From Rallus limicola (Eukaryota > Chordata > Aves > Gruiformes > Rallidae), in NCBI GenBank assembly GCA_022605955.1, contig JAKCOZ010000100.1, positions 591,616-655,615 of the forward strand: DNA of 64,000 nucleotides, written 5' to 3'. Below, one piece after another: positions 32,147 to 43,288 of the stretch. Both the position numbers and the translations under genes were made by a program. The notes below the pieces were generated by a model that saw nothing but the letters and a program-made list of their open reading frames with translations, did no database searches and was not told the DNA's origin. The stretch's first letter is position 1. The number at the start of each line of letters is the position of its first letter.

Positions 32147-33232
32147 GAAGAAGGACATGTCTTTAGGAGATGAGTGACAGTGAGAGTGGCTCCAGGTCCA
32201 GAGGTACCTTGTGCTAATCCCTCAGTGATGAGCTGTGCCCTCCCCTCATTACCAGGTTGCATTAAACTTCACCCTGCTGCTGACTTTTCCTGGAGCCGAT
32301 GGATGGGAGTATATTTGAAATTAATTTTCCTCCACTTTTTGTAATATTTTTGTTTTAAAGAGATTTATAAGCAACTGGGGGGCTATTTCTCCAAATTTAT
32401 GAAGATAATTTTCCCTCTCTTGATAAGGTTAAATTTACACCTGCTATTTCCATATTAATTCACATTGCTAAGTGGATCTCATTTTCTTCCCTGCTTCTAT
32501 CTACTGAGTGTGGCCCTTTCCTAATGCAATTTCCCCCTCACTAAATCACTGTGATCAGGAGTCATGATCGAGTTAAATTAACTTAAATTAATTTACTTAA
32601 TAAGAGCTCCAGATCATTGTGAATGAGGTGAAGATTTATGGATTCTCCTTTTCACTCCTCCCCCTTTCTCTGTCTCTCTCTCGCTCTCTCCCTGCCTTGC
32701 AGCTCAAGAAGGGCTGGGATTTGCTCCTCTGAAGTTTCACTTGCTCCTATTGATATGGAGGTTGGGCATCTCTTGGAGGTGGTGGTGGAGAGGGGAAGGG
32801 CTAAGAGGGATGGCTTCTCCTCTCTGCAGCCTTTCACCCACCAGGAGAGGGTTGAGTGAGTTGTTGTGGAAGAGTTGAGATGGGTGAAGTGATGATGGTG
32901 ATGCTGCTCCATCCTTCCAACCTCTTTCCGTGGTTCACGTGGTGTCAGGAGGTCTGGCCAGCAGTAAACCAGGATATTTGGGTTTTGTAGACCTTGCCTA
33001 GAGGTAGAAGAAGCTTTCTGGAGTTGTGGGTGGTGTAGGGCTGATGAAGCTGCTAGAAAGGTAGGTAGGGTGTTGGTCGTTGTGGCTGGGATCTTGCACA
33101 CCGATGCACCCTGGCTGGATGGAGCACATGAGGACAATGGCAGGAGAATTCTCCTGACTCTTGCAAATACAACCCCACACACCCCCAAAACAGAGCAGGG
33201 ACAAACCCAAACACCACTGACCATCCATCCCA
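32147..33232. other. Unique DNA, copy of 24849-25937
   Basis: Contains the second copy of the element candidate (32248-32638); otherwise nothing recognised. Confidence 0.5.
32248..32638. promoter_or_regulatory. Candidate conserved noncoding element, copy 2
   Basis: Nearly identical to 24955-25345; see that entry. Confidence 0.38.
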
Positions 33233-33274
33233 AGCCAGAAGGTGGAAATACCTGTGTGTGTCCCACCCCAGGAA

Positions 33275-33568
33275 CCCTACCAAGAGAAATGGAGAGCGAT
33301 GAGGGTGCAACGATACCTGCAGCAGACCCTTTGTGGGGAGCAGAGAGACCTCTACAAAGTGGCTGGTGGTGTGTTTATAGACCCCCCTCAAGAACATCAG
33401 TGTTTTCTGACCCACTTTGAAGAGTTTTATCTGAAAACACTGATGAGTGGCTTTAAAAGTCACCTGTCTGCAAATATAGTCTGCTCACTGATGGAGAAGC
33501 TCAGATACTTCCTGCAGAACACTTTGCAGCTCCTCTTGAGGGACAATCTTACCCCTCCAGCACTATAA
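33275..33568 (+). CDS. Orphan ORF resembling a terminal coding exon, unidentified
   Basis: Seen: an acceptor-like end TGTGTGTGTCCCACCCCAG, then an open frame EPYQEKWRAMRVQRY...YLKTLMSGFKSHL...LRYFLQNTLQLLL, stop TAA at 33566-33568, and AATAAA at 33587-33592. The peptide (about 97 residues) has balanced composition with amphipathic helix-like leucine spacing and does not look like CR1 or simple repeat. I do not recognise the family. It could be the last exon of an unannotated gene, a decayed gene or ancient-element remnant, or chance. The frame extends upstream to an ATG at 33242. It lies in the segment absent from copy 1, which argues against an essential exon. Confidence 0.3.
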   Translation, partial: PYQEKWRAMRVQRYLQQTLCGEQRDLYKVAGGVFIDPPQEHQCFLTHFEEFYLKTLMSGFKSHLSANIVCSLMEKLRYFLQNTLQLLLRDNLTPPAL

Positions 33569-33707
33569 ATAAGTAAAGAACAAGATAATAAAGCATTTGT
33601 TGTAGAAGTGCCTGCTCAGTAGAAAAGACCTGGTAGCAGAGGAGAAGCCTTGTGTGGTTTAGTTTTGTTTTCTTCTTTTCTTTCCCCTTCATTGGCCTGG
33701 AGCATAT

Positions 33708-33846
33708 TCATAGAATCCCAGACTGGTCAGGGTTGGAAGGGACCCCAAGGATCACAGAGCTCCAACCCCCTGACACAGGCAGGGACACCAACCTCCAGGC
33801 CTGGAGCTACACAAGGTTGCCCAGGGCCATATCCAACCTGGCATTA
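33708..33846 (-). mobile_element. CR1 group A 3' end, very short
   Basis: TTCATAGAATCCCAGACTGG to GCCCAGGGCCATATCCAACC; 139 bp, lying within the copy 2-specific segment. Confidence 0.9.
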
Positions 33847-34000
33847 TGGTGTCCATATTCAATGGACTAAGATGGAAACCAGAGCATTCTGGGCTTGAAT
33901 TGGGTCCTCATCACCCATTCTTCTCCTTAGGTCTTAGGGTTTTGCTCTGAAAGGTAAAGAGGATGATGCAAGCTGTGAAACAGGCTCAAGCACTGTGGTG

Positions 34001-35044
34001 GGGTGCAAGTGAACCCTTTCTCCAGGGCAAAGGAGATCCTCCCATCCATGAAGGGATTGAAGGTTCCCTCAGGAAGTTTGGAGATGACACTGAGCTGGGA
34101 GGAAGTGTTGACCTGCCTGAAGGTGGGGAGGCTCTTCAGAGGGATCTGGACAGGCTGGACCCATGGGCTGAGACCAATGGGATGAGGTTTAACAAGGCCA
34201 AGGGTAGAGTGCTGCACATGGGACAGAACAAGCCCATGCAGAGCTCCAGGCTGGGGGGAGACTGGCTGGAGAGCTGTCAGGCAGAGAAGGACCTGGGGGT
34301 GTTGGGTGACTGCAGGCTGCCCAGGAGCCAGCAGTGTGCCCAGGGGGCCAGGAAGGCCAAGGGCATCCTGGCTTGTGTCAGACACAGGGTGGCCAGTAGG
34401 TGTGGGGAGGGGATTGTGCCCCTGGGCTGGGCACTGGGGAGGCTGCAGCTGGAGTGCTGGGTCCAGTTCTGGGCTCCTCAGCATCAGAAGGACATGGAGG
34501 TGCTGGAGCGAGTGCAGAGAAGGGCAACCAGGCTGGGGAAGGGGCTGGAGGGCAAATCCTCTGAGGAGCAGCTGAGGGAGCTGGGGGTGTTGAGGCTGGA
34601 GAAGAGGAGGCTGAGGGGAGACCTTCTGCCCACCTCCCCTGCCCTGCCAGGAGGGTGCAGAGAGGTGGGCGCTGGTCTCTTCAGCCAGGGGCCAGGAGCT
34701 GGGACAAGGGGCAATGGGCTCAAGCTGCCCCAGGGCAGGGTCAGCTCAGCTGGGAGGGAAAAGTTCTTCCCTGGCAGAGAGGTGGGGCTGTGGAACAGGG
34801 GCCTGGAGCAGGGTCAGGGCCTGGCACAGGGTCAGGGCCTGGGAGGGACCTGGAATAGGGGCCTAGAACAGAGTTGGGTCCTGAGACAGGGTCAGGGCCT
34901 GGCACAGGCTGCCCAGGGAGGGGGCTGAGTCCCCACCCCTGGGTGTGTTTAACAGACAGGGAGATGAGGTGCTCAGGGATCTGGTTTAGCACAGGACAAG
35001 GACTGTTTGGACTTGATCTTCAAGGTCTTTTCCAACCATGTGTT
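34001..35044 (+). mobile_element. CR1 group C, long copy (copy 2)
   Basis: Open 321 codons (33963-34928) through KFGDDTELGG, the RT end and the whole array (34798-34908), stopping at AQAAQGGG, where the shifted frame reaches TGA. The array is shorter than in the paired copy at 26021. Confidence 0.95.
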
Positions 35045-35913
35045 TCAGTGACGGTACTTGCTCCTGGATCTCCATACACATTGGTGAAGGATCCAGAGCA
35101 TCATAACAGCCTTTGGGATACCAGGAGTTAATTTTCCTTTATCAAGATACTAAAATCCCCTCCACCATCCCTGGCTTTTGACGTGTTAAGCTGAAAAACG
35201 TCTCAAAATGTGACTAATGCCCTTAAAGTTCCTGTCAATGGGGTGGTGGGTTTTTTTTTCCCTTCCCAAATTCATTTTGACATGAAAGTGAGGAGTAAAC
35301 AGCAAGCCTGTGTTTAAGCAGATAACTTGGAAAGCCTTTTCCATCCCATTTAAAAAAAACAGCCATGTCATGGATTCTGTGGATTGGCAGCTTCTATTTT
35401 GTTTTCTTTTCTTTTCTCTGTCTGGTAAATTTTCTTTTCATAATCTCAACGTGATTTTACAAGGTTTAGGGCTAAAAAGAGTTGTGGTTTTTTTTTTTAA
35501 ATTATTATTATTATTATTATTATTTTATTTTTTGAAAGGGATGTTAAACCATTCTCCAAAATGACATCTCATTAAAGTGAAATTCATCTGCTGGGATTGG
35601 AGATGTTACAGACAGGAGGAAACCCTGGCTCCCATTTGAAAACACATATTATTATAATATATATATATTTTTTTCTCCTCTATAGGAAGTACTTTTAATC
35701 TTTTTTAATGAGGATGGGAGAAGATATGTAACCCCCTGTATTGTTTTGGAGAAGCCCTGACATCTGGCCCAGTAATAATCCAGTTTCTGGTAGGGACTAG
35801 TTTAGGAGGCTTTAAAAAACAATGTCTCTTCATTCAGGGTAAAGCTCAGGATTAAGCTTTCATACACTCAGCACTCCCCCCTTAAAGAAAGACAGACACT
35901 TTGTGACACTCAC
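35045..35913. other. Unique DNA with simple repeats, copy of 27113-27983
   Basis: Homopolymer and (TTA)n/(AT)n lengths differ from copy 1; otherwise near-identical. Confidence 0.5.
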
Positions 35914-37370
35914 TTGTCCCTTTTTATCCCCTCATTTTTCTTTTTTCTTGTTCTAGTTCATCTTTCCCTTCTTTTCCCTCTTCCCTTTCCCCCCCCCTCT
36001 TTTTTCCTATTTCCTTATCTCCTTTTTCCTTCTCTCTTTTTTCATTTCTCTGCTTTCCCCCCCCCTTTTTTCTTCTTTTTTCTTCCATTTTTCTCCCCCT
36101 TTTCCCCTTACCCCTGTCTTCCCTTTTCTCATTCTCCCTTTTTTCCCTTTTTCCACTTTCCCCTTTTTTCCACTTCCCCCCTTTTTCCCCTTTCCCATCC
36201 CCCTTTTCCCCCTTTTTTCCCTTTTCCCCCCTTTTTTCCCTTTTCCCACTTCTCCTTTTTTCCCTTTTTTCCACTTCCCCCTTTTTCTCTTCCCCCTTTT
36301 TTCCCTTTTCTCCTTCTCCCTTTTTTCCTTTTTTCCACTTTCCCCTTTTTTTCACTTCCCCCCTTTTTCCCCTTTTCCCTTCCCCCTTTCCCCCCTTTTT
36401 TCCCTTTTCCCCCTTTTTTCTTTTTTCCACTTCCCCTTTTTTCCCTTTTTTCTACTTCCCCCTTTTTCCCTTCCCCCTTTTTCTCCCATTATCTCCATTT
36501 TCCCACTTCCCCCCTTTTTCCCTTCCCCTTTTTTCCCCTTTTCCCACTTCCCCCCGTTTTCCTTTGTCCCTTCTCCCCTTTTCCCCCTTTTTCCCTTCCC
36601 CCTTTTCCACTCCCCTTATTCCCCCTTTCCCTTTCCCCCTTTTTTTCCCTTTTCCCTTTCCCCTTTTCCCTTTTTCTCTTTCCCTTTTTTCCCTTTTTCC
36701 AATTCCCACTTTTTCCCTTTTTCCACTTCCCACTTGTTCCCTTTTCCCTCTTCCCCCTTTTTCGCTTCCCCCTTTTTTTCCCTTTTCCTGTTCCCCCTTT
36801 TTCCTTTGTCCCTTCTCCCCTTTTTTCCCTTTTTCCCCTTCCCCCTCTTTTTCCCTTTTCTCTCTTCCCCCTTTTTCCCTTCCCCCCTTTTTTTCCCTTT
36901 TCCTATTCCCCCTTTTCCCCCTTTTCTCCTTTTTTCTCATTTTCCCTTCCCCATTTTTTCTATTTTTCCCTTTTCCCCTCCCCTCTTTTTCCCCTTTTTC
37001 CACTTCCCACTTTTTCCCTTCTCCTCCTTTCCCCTTTTTCCACTTCCCCCCTGTTTTCCCTTCCCCCTTTTTCTCTTCCCCCTTTTCCCCTTTTTCCTTT
37101 ATCCCTTTTTTCCCTTTCCCCATTTCCCCATTCCCCCTTTTTCCCTTTTTTCCATTCTCCCTTTTTCCCCTCCCCCCTTTTTTCCCTTTTCCCCTTCCCC
37201 CTTTTCTTCTGTTTTCCCTGTTTTCCCTTTTTTCCTGTTCCCCCTCTTTTCCTTGGGTTCCCTGTTTTTCTTTATCTGTTTTTCCTTTTTACCTGTTTTT
37301 CCTATTTTTCCTCTTCCCTCCTCTTCCCTTGCTTTCCTTTTTCTCTCTTCCCCCCACCCTTTGCTCCCCA
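35914..37370 (+). repeat. 1.45-kb pure C/T-rich tract, copy 2
   Basis: Same character as 27984-29700 but about 260 bp shorter and with fewer TCATTCTCCC-marked units, so the internal units were gained or lost between copies. Open frames up to 499 codons are artefacts. Confidence 0.95.
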
Positions 37371-37549
37371 TACACCATTTCCCCAAACACAACGTGCCCA
37401 ACCAACCTCCTGACCACCATGTTCAACACTTGCAGCTCCTCTACAAGAACCTGGACTTGCTTCAGCTCCAGTCCCCTCTTCAGCTGTCCCCACCATCCTC
37501 CCAATTCCACCCACAGTCCTATCCTGGTTTGGTGCAACCTTGTGCCATG
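37371..37549. other. Short unique segment, copy of 29701-29896
   Basis: Nothing recognised. Confidence 0.45.
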
Positions 37550-38044
37550 AGGTTCTGGGCTCCTTGTATAAAAAAGACAGGGATCTCCTGGAGAGAGTCC
37601 AGAGGAGGCTCTGGAGATGCTGAAGGGCCTGGAGCATCTCCCCTGGGAGGAAAGGTCCTGAGGGAGCTGGGGCTGTTCAGCCTGGAGAGAAGCAGCCTGA
37701 GAGGGGATCTGATCAATGGGGATCAATAGCTGAAGGGTGGGACCCAGGGGGACATGGGCAGCCTCTTCTCAGTGTCTGTGGGGACAGGACAAGGGGTGAT
37801 GGCCTCAAGTTGGAGCACAGGGAGTTCCACACCAACATGGGGAAGAACTTCTTCCCAGTGAGGGTGAGGGAGCCCTGGACCAGGCTGCCCAGGGGGGTGT
37901 GGAGTCTCCTTCTCTGGAGAGATTCCAGCCCCATCTGGATGCCTCCCTGTGTGCCCTGTCCTAGGGACCCTGCTTTGGCAGGGGGGTTGGACCTGATGAT
38001 CTCTGGAGCTCCCTTCCAACCCCTGTGATTCTGTGATTCTGTGA
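37550..38044 (+). mobile_element. CR1 group B (copy 2, complete 3' end)
   Basis: Includes a 2-bp insertion (AAAGGTCCTGAGGG) near 37657 and ends CTGTGATTCTGTGATTCTGTGA. Shows what is missing in the gap after 30022. Confidence 0.94.
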
Positions 38045-38490
38045 GGTTGGGTTTTCAGCTTCTTTTGCATTATTTTGGGGCTTCCAGCTTCAGGGAGAAC
38101 ATCCCAGTTTCCTCCTCAAAGGGTTGGCTGTAGTAATTGAGCTCTACTTTGGAAGAACTAATGAAAACAAAATAAAGAGGAGGACTGAGAGGTTAACTAC
38201 CAGCTTTAAATGCAGATGAAAATCCTTAAGAATAATGGGATTTTCTTTTTTTAATTTTGGTTAATGGGGAAGTGGAGTTTTGAATGGTTTCTATTAAAAA
38301 TAAAGCTGTCACATCTGAACCTGGGGAGGCAATGATGGGTTATTTACTCAGCAGGGTGTTGTGTTGATCTTGGATCAGTCCTTCCCTGGAGTCTGGAATG
38401 TCCTTCTTTTGGGGAGCCTGTTTGTTGTTCAACCAGGGAGGTGATCATCCCTCTGTACTCAGTCTGAGGTTCAGGTTTGAGCCCCTCACT
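38045..38490. other. Unique intronic DNA
   Basis: AT-rich in the middle (TTTTTTTAATTTTGG, ATTAAAAATAAAGC); no exon recognised. Confidence 0.45.
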
Positions 38491-38668
38491 ACAAGAAAGA
38501 TATTGAGGCCCTGGAGCATGTCCAGAGAAGGGCAGCCAGGCTGGGGAAGGGGCTGGAGGGCAAATCCTCTGAGGAGCAGCTGAGGGAGCTGGGGGTGTTG
38601 AGGCTGGAGAAGAGGAGGCTGAGGGGAGACCTCATCACTCCTTACAACTACCTGAAGGAGGTTGTGGT
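38491..38668 (+). mobile_element. CR1 ORF2 fragment without tail
   Basis: CACTACAAGAAAGATATTGAGG to CTACCTGAAGGAGGTTGTGG. Encodes the [24 protein letters not shown] region; interrupted before the 3' UTR. Confidence 0.88.
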
Positions 38669-38697
38669 AAGCTGGGGGTCAGCATCATCTCACAGAT

Positions 38698-39373
38698 AAT
38701 CATAGAATCATAGAATCCTAGGGGTTGGAAGGGACCTCCAGAGATCATCAGGTCCAACCCCCCTGCCAAAGCAGGGTCCCTAGGACAGGGCACACAGGGA
38801 GGCATCCAGATGGGGCTGGAATCTCTCCAGAGAAGGAGACTCCACACCCCCCTGGGCAGCCTGGCCCAGGGCTCCCTCACCCTCACTGGGAAGAAGTTCT
38901 TCCCCAGATTGGGGCGGAACTCCCTGTGCTCCAACTTGAGGCCATCACCCCTTGTCCTGTCCCCACAGACACTGAGAAGAGGCTGCCCATGTCCCCCTGT
39001 GTCCCACCCTTCAGCTATTGATCCCCATTGATCAGATCCCCTCTCAGGCTGCTTCTCTCCAGGCTGAACAGCCCCAGCTCCCTCAGCCTTTCCTCCCAGG
39101 GGAGATGCTCCAGGCCCTTCAGCATCTCCAGAGCCTCCTCTGGACTCTCTCCAGGAGATCCCTGTCTTTTCTATCCCAGGGAGCCCAGCACTGGACACAA
39201 CACTCCAGCTGGGGCCTGAGCAGGGCAGAGCAGAGGGGGAGGATCCCCTCCTGGGACCTGCTGCCCACACTCCTCCTGATGCCCCCCAGGATGCCATGGG
39301 CTCTCTCAGCCCCCAGGGCACACTGCTGGCTCATGGCCACCCTGTCACCCACCAGGACCCCCAGCTCCTTCTC
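38698..39373 (-). mobile_element. CR1 group B
   Basis: Tail AATCATAGAATCATAGAATCC at left; ORF2 sequence to CCCAGCTCCTTCTC, where it meets an opposite CR1 tail. Confidence 0.94.
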
Positions 39374-39418
39374 TGGAGGTTCCTTCCAACCCCTACAATT
39401 GTGTGATTCTGTAATTCC
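39372..39418 (+). mobile_element. 47-bp CR1 tail joined to an opposite CR1
   Basis: TCTGGAGGTTCCTTCCAACCCC then ACAATTGTGTGATTCTGTAATT; no ORF2 part of its own. Confidence 0.8.
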
Positions 39419-39924
39419 AGGGCTGGACATGCCAAGTAGAAAGATCCCTCAGGGATTAAAGCCATCATGTAGGACATTCACTTGTGTTGTATAACAACAC
39501 AGACGTGCTTGCAAGTGGTTGCACAGCTCCTCAACGCCGTCTCTCTCATCACCAACATCTTGCTGACTGGCTGCTCCTTCTCCATGGCATATTAAGCTAA
39601 TGTTTTACTTAGTATTTCTAATAGGCAGAGAGCACACACATGATTGGTTAATAGAGGATTTGCTGATGAGTGGTAATTCATTAGCTGGGATTTTTCCCAC
39701 CCCCCCCTTCTTTTGTCACCGTGTCTCTCTGCTTTCAGAGGAGAGCAGCTATCAAAGAAAAGTAGAACATCCTTAGTGAGGAGGTTTATATGGATTAAAA
39801 GTTGAGGGTTTTCAGCTGGAGATCAGCAGTTTTGACTCAGGGGTTGGATCAGCTGCTGGAAGAACTCAGGTGGGAGGTGTGGAACTTCGTGCCCAGGCAA
39901 CTAGAGAGGTCATCTCCAGCACTT
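39419..39924. other. Unique DNA with a noncoding-element candidate
   Basis: AT-rich 39585-39700 (TTTACTTAGTATTTCTAATAGG, GATTGGTTAATAG, GGTAATTCATTAGCTGGG) resembles conserved noncoding DNA; the rest is unremarkable. Confidence 0.4.
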
Positions 39925-40069
39925 CAGGTGTTGGGACACCAGATATTCAAGACCCATCTGAATGCCTACCTCTGCAACCTGTCCTAGGGAGCCTGCTTTG
40001 GCAGGGGGGTTGGACCCAATGCTCCCTTGGGGTCCCTTCCAACCCCTAGAGCTCTGTGATTCTGTGATG
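39925..40069 (+). mobile_element. Old CR1 3' end
   Basis: GTGTTGGGACACCAGATATTC to GAGCTCTGTGATTCTGTGATGG; a relative of group B with an older sequence. Confidence 0.88.
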
Positions 40070-40165
40070 GTCCTCCCCATGGCTTTGCAGAGGCTTTGCT
40101 GCCCCATAGCATGTTTGGGTCTATGTGTCGACACCTGGAGCCTCAATCCAGCAGCTTTTGGTCAA

Positions 40166-40612
40166 CAAAGGTGGTGAAGGGTCTGGAGAACAGGTCTTGT
40201 GAGGAGTGGCTGATGGAACTGGGGGTGTTTAGCCTGGAGAAAAGGAGGCTGATGGGAGACCTGATCACTCTTTACAACTACCTTGAAGGAGGATGTAGTG
40301 AGGCCAGGGTTGGACTCTTCTCCCAAGAAACAAGTGATAAAACAAGAGGAAATGGCCTCAGGTTGTTCCAGGGGAGGTTTCAATTAGCTGTTGAGAACAG
40401 TGTCTTGACTCAAAGGGTTAACAAGCACTGGAAGAGGCAGCACAGGGAAGTGGTTGAGTCACTATCCCAGGAGGTCTTTAAAGGCATGTAGACATGGAGG
40501 TTATGGACATGGAGGTTATGGACATGGTTTACTGGTAGTGTTGGGTTAATGGTTGCACTTGATGATCTTAAAGATCTTTTCCAACCAAAACCATTCTGTG
40601 TTTCTATGTTTT
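40166..40612 (+). mobile_element. Old CR1 with ORF2 end and tail
   Basis: GGTGGTGAAGGGTCTGGAG to TTCTGTGTTTCTATG; encodes a decayed version of the ORF2 end ([18 protein letters not shown]). Contains a small repeat TTATGGACATGGAGG near 40497-40525. Confidence 0.9.
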
Positions 40613-40948
40613 TGTGGTTCTGTGATATGTTGGGGTGGCAGTGGTCAAGTGTGGTGGACCACTCAAGTGGATTGAGCATGGTTATGTAGCAATCATTCCC
40701 TTTGTCTAGTTTATATCCAAAATACCCTAAATACCATGGTCAGTAGATCAGGGTTTGTCCTTGCTCTTGGTTTATGTGGAGTCCACGTTTGAGGATCTTG
40801 AAATGCAGTGTGGAGGTGGGGAGAAGCACTTTGAGCTCCAGTCATTGCTTCCAACAAAGCAGAGGGAAAGCTTTAGTGGAAAATGTTCATTATAGATATT
40901 ATAATATTATTATGGATTAGTGTGAAAGTTCTAGGATGGACCCTGGGT
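40613..40948. other. Unique intronic DNA
   Basis: Nothing recognised. Confidence 0.4.
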
Positions 40949-41088
40949 GGTGGGAGGTGGTTGAGTCACCTTCCCTGGATGTGTTTTAAAAAAGGGGAGT
41001 TGAGGTGCTCAGGGATCTGGTTCAGCACAGGACAGGAACGGTTGGACTTGATGATCTTAAAGGTCTTTTCCAACCTGGTGATTCTGGG
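40949..41088 (+). mobile_element. CR1 3' end, array-free relative of group C
   Basis: GGTGGGAGGTGGTTGAGTCACC to AACCTGGTGATTCTGGG; has the group C TTCAGCACAGGACAGGA tail joined to EVVESPS-type ORF2 codons with no GC-rich array. Confidence 0.88.
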
Positions 41089-41490
41089 CAACCAGGGCAG
41101 ATGCCACGTGGAAGAAAGCAGAGGGTTGATAACCTTCTCATCCAGTTTTGGAGATACATCTGTTGAGGTCACTCAGGGATTGAGCGTGGTGATGTTGGGA
41201 ATTGAAGCAGGTCTCCAAAGCCCTTTAACCCCTCTCAGTGCTGCTCACTCTGTCTCAAGGCATCTATTTCTTCCTGTCTGGATTCTTGGATAAGAAGACC
41301 TTGTGGGACCAGAAGGTTCCAGCTGCCGCTGTTCCTTTGTCCATCCAAATGGCCCAGGTGCCAGCTGTAGCTTTAAAAGAAAAAAAGTGAGAGTATTCAC
41401 CTTTTCTAAGCCAAGTTTCAGAAAAAATATGTATTTTATATGAGAGTATCCACCCTTTGTGTCCCAGGCTCCAGCAGCAACCAAGAGTAA
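41089..41490. other. Unique intronic DNA
   Basis: No exon or repeat recognised. Confidence 0.4.
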
Positions 41491-42100
41491 GAGAATCAGA
41501 GAATCACTGAATGCTTTGGGTTGGAAGGGACCTCAAAGATCATCTAGTTCCAACCTGCTCATGGCAGGGACACCCTCCACTAGGCCAGGTTTCCTAAAGC
41601 CCCATCCAACCTGGCCTTGAACACTTCTAGGGATGGGGCTGCCACAACCTCTCTGGGCAGCCTGTGCCAGGGCCTCACCACCCTCATGGTAAAGAACTCC
41701 TTTCTAACATCTAACCTAACCCTGCCCTCTTCCAGCTTGAAGCCATCACCCCTTGTCCTGTCACTGCCCTCCCTGGTGACCAGCCCCTGTCCCACTTCCT
41801 TGTAGGACCCCTTTAGTTATTGATAGGCCACAATTAGGTGTCCCCAGAGCCTTCTCTTTTCCAGGCTGAATAACCCCAACTCTCTCAGCCTGTCTTCAGA
41901 GCAGAGATGCTCCAGCCCCTGATCTTCTTCCTGGCCTCCTCTGGATGTGCTCCAACAACTCCATGTCTTTCCCATACTGGAGACCCCAGAACTGGACCCA
42001 GCATTCCAGGTGGGGTCCCATAAGAGTGGTGTAGAGGGCCAGAATCTCCCACAATCTACTGGCCACACTCCTTTTGATACAGCCCAGGATGCAGTTGGCT
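41491..42100 (-). mobile_element. Old CR1, about 610 bp
   Basis: Starts AGAATCAGAGAATCACTGAATGC. The minus strand encodes TRGDGFKLEEGRVRLD...[25 protein letters not shown], a good match to the ancestral ORF2 end. An older family closer to the group A ancestor. Confidence 0.92.
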
Positions 42101-42579
42101 GGGTGAAACCCAATTAGGGACATAGTTTTCTGACTTGTGCCGTATGTAAAACTCATTTTGAGGCAGTTTTTAACCTTGGGAAATGGGGTGGTGTCTTCTT
42201 CTAGAGCTAATAATCCCTCCTAAACAACATCCCATGTTGGGAATGGTGTTTTTTCCAGTGCTGGGTATTGACCCAATTGCTGCTTTTTCACCTGCCAGTG
42301 ACAGCTGTAGGAGCCAGTGATGTATTTAATGTCCAAATTTCTACCCTCCTAAGAGATTAGTAATGGAAGAAATGGGGTTTTTTTTCCATCACTTTTTCCA
42401 CATGGCATTTACTATGAAGAGTCATAACTCCTCCAACCCTTTAACCCATCAATCTGAGCTTTCCAGCTCTAATTCTGGGGTGAAAATTTGTATTTTGAAC
42501 CAAAAAAAACCCCAAACCCCACAATAAAAAAAAGGAGAGAGAGGGCAATCTGGCACAGGAGAATGACAGCTCTGTGTTC
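42101..42579. other. Unique intronic DNA
   Basis: A-rich patch near 42503-42536; nothing else recognised. Confidence 0.4.
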
Positions 42580-43288
42580 CTGGGCTCCTTAGCATCAGAA
42601 GGACATTGAGGTCCTGGAGCGAGGCCAGAGAAGGGCAACCAGGCTGGGGAAGGGGCTGGAGGGCAAATCCTCTGAGGAGCAGCTGAGGGAGCTGGGGGTG
42701 TTGAGGCTGGAGCAGAGGAGGCTGAGGGGAGACCTTCTGCCCACCTCCCTTGCCCTGCCAGGAGGGTGCAGAGAGGTGGGCGCTGGTCTCTTCAGCCAGG
42801 GGCCAGGAGATGGGACAAGGGGCAATGGGCTCAAGCTGCCCCAGGGCAGGGTCAGCTCAGCTGGGAGGGCACAGTTCCTCCCTGGCAGAGTTGTGGAGCA
42901 GGGTCAGGGCCTGGGACAGGCCTGGAGCAGGGTCAGCAGCTGGGATAGGCCTGGAATAGGGGCCTAGAACAGGGTCAGGGCCTGGAGCAGGGTCAGTGTC
43001 TGGGATGGGCCTGGAATAGAGGCCTTCAACAGGGTCAGGGCCTGGAATGGGCCTGGAGCAGGGTCAGTGTCTGGGATGGGCCTGGAATAGGGGCCTAGAA
43101 CAGAGTGAGGGCCTGAGGCAGGGTCAGGGCCTGGCACAGGCTGCCCAGGGAGGGGGCTGAGTCCCCACCCCTGGGTGTGTTTAACAGACAGGGAGATGAG
43201 GTGCTCAGGGATCTGGTTCAGCACAGGACAGGAATGGTTGGACTCTCTGATCTTCAAGGTCTTTTCCAACCTTGTGATTCTGTGATTC
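42580..43288 (+). mobile_element. CR1 group C with a large internal array
   Basis: CTGGGCTCCTTAGCATCAG onward; array 42895-43142 (about 250 bp); the usual tail to GATTCTGTGATTCA. The codons before the array read FLPGRVVEQGQG, so the LWNR part has been lost by an internal deletion. Confidence 0.94.

Larger units (their letters stand above)
33233..33917 (+). other. 685-bp segment present only in copy 2
   Basis: Flanked in copy 2 by CCCA at 33229-33232 and CCCA at 33914-33917; copy 1 has a single CCCA (25934-25937). This is the signature of a microhomology-mediated deletion in copy 1. The segment holds the orphan ORF, a poly(A) signal and an old CR1 tail, so it is not a clean transposon insertion. 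Confidence 0.85.
30123..37682 (+). repeat. 7.6-kb block, copy 2 of the tandem pair
   Basis: Begins at the base corresponding to 22797 and stays collinear to 37682. Differences include a shorter poly-C, a 24-bp deletion in its CR1 B (near 31619), the 685 bp at 33233-33917, and a CT tract about 260 bp shorter. Most unique segments differ by only scattered bases. Confidence 0.95.

Noticed and set aside
35914..37413. 499-codon ORF and overlapping frames in the second CT tract
   Set aside because: Same low-complexity artefact as above.
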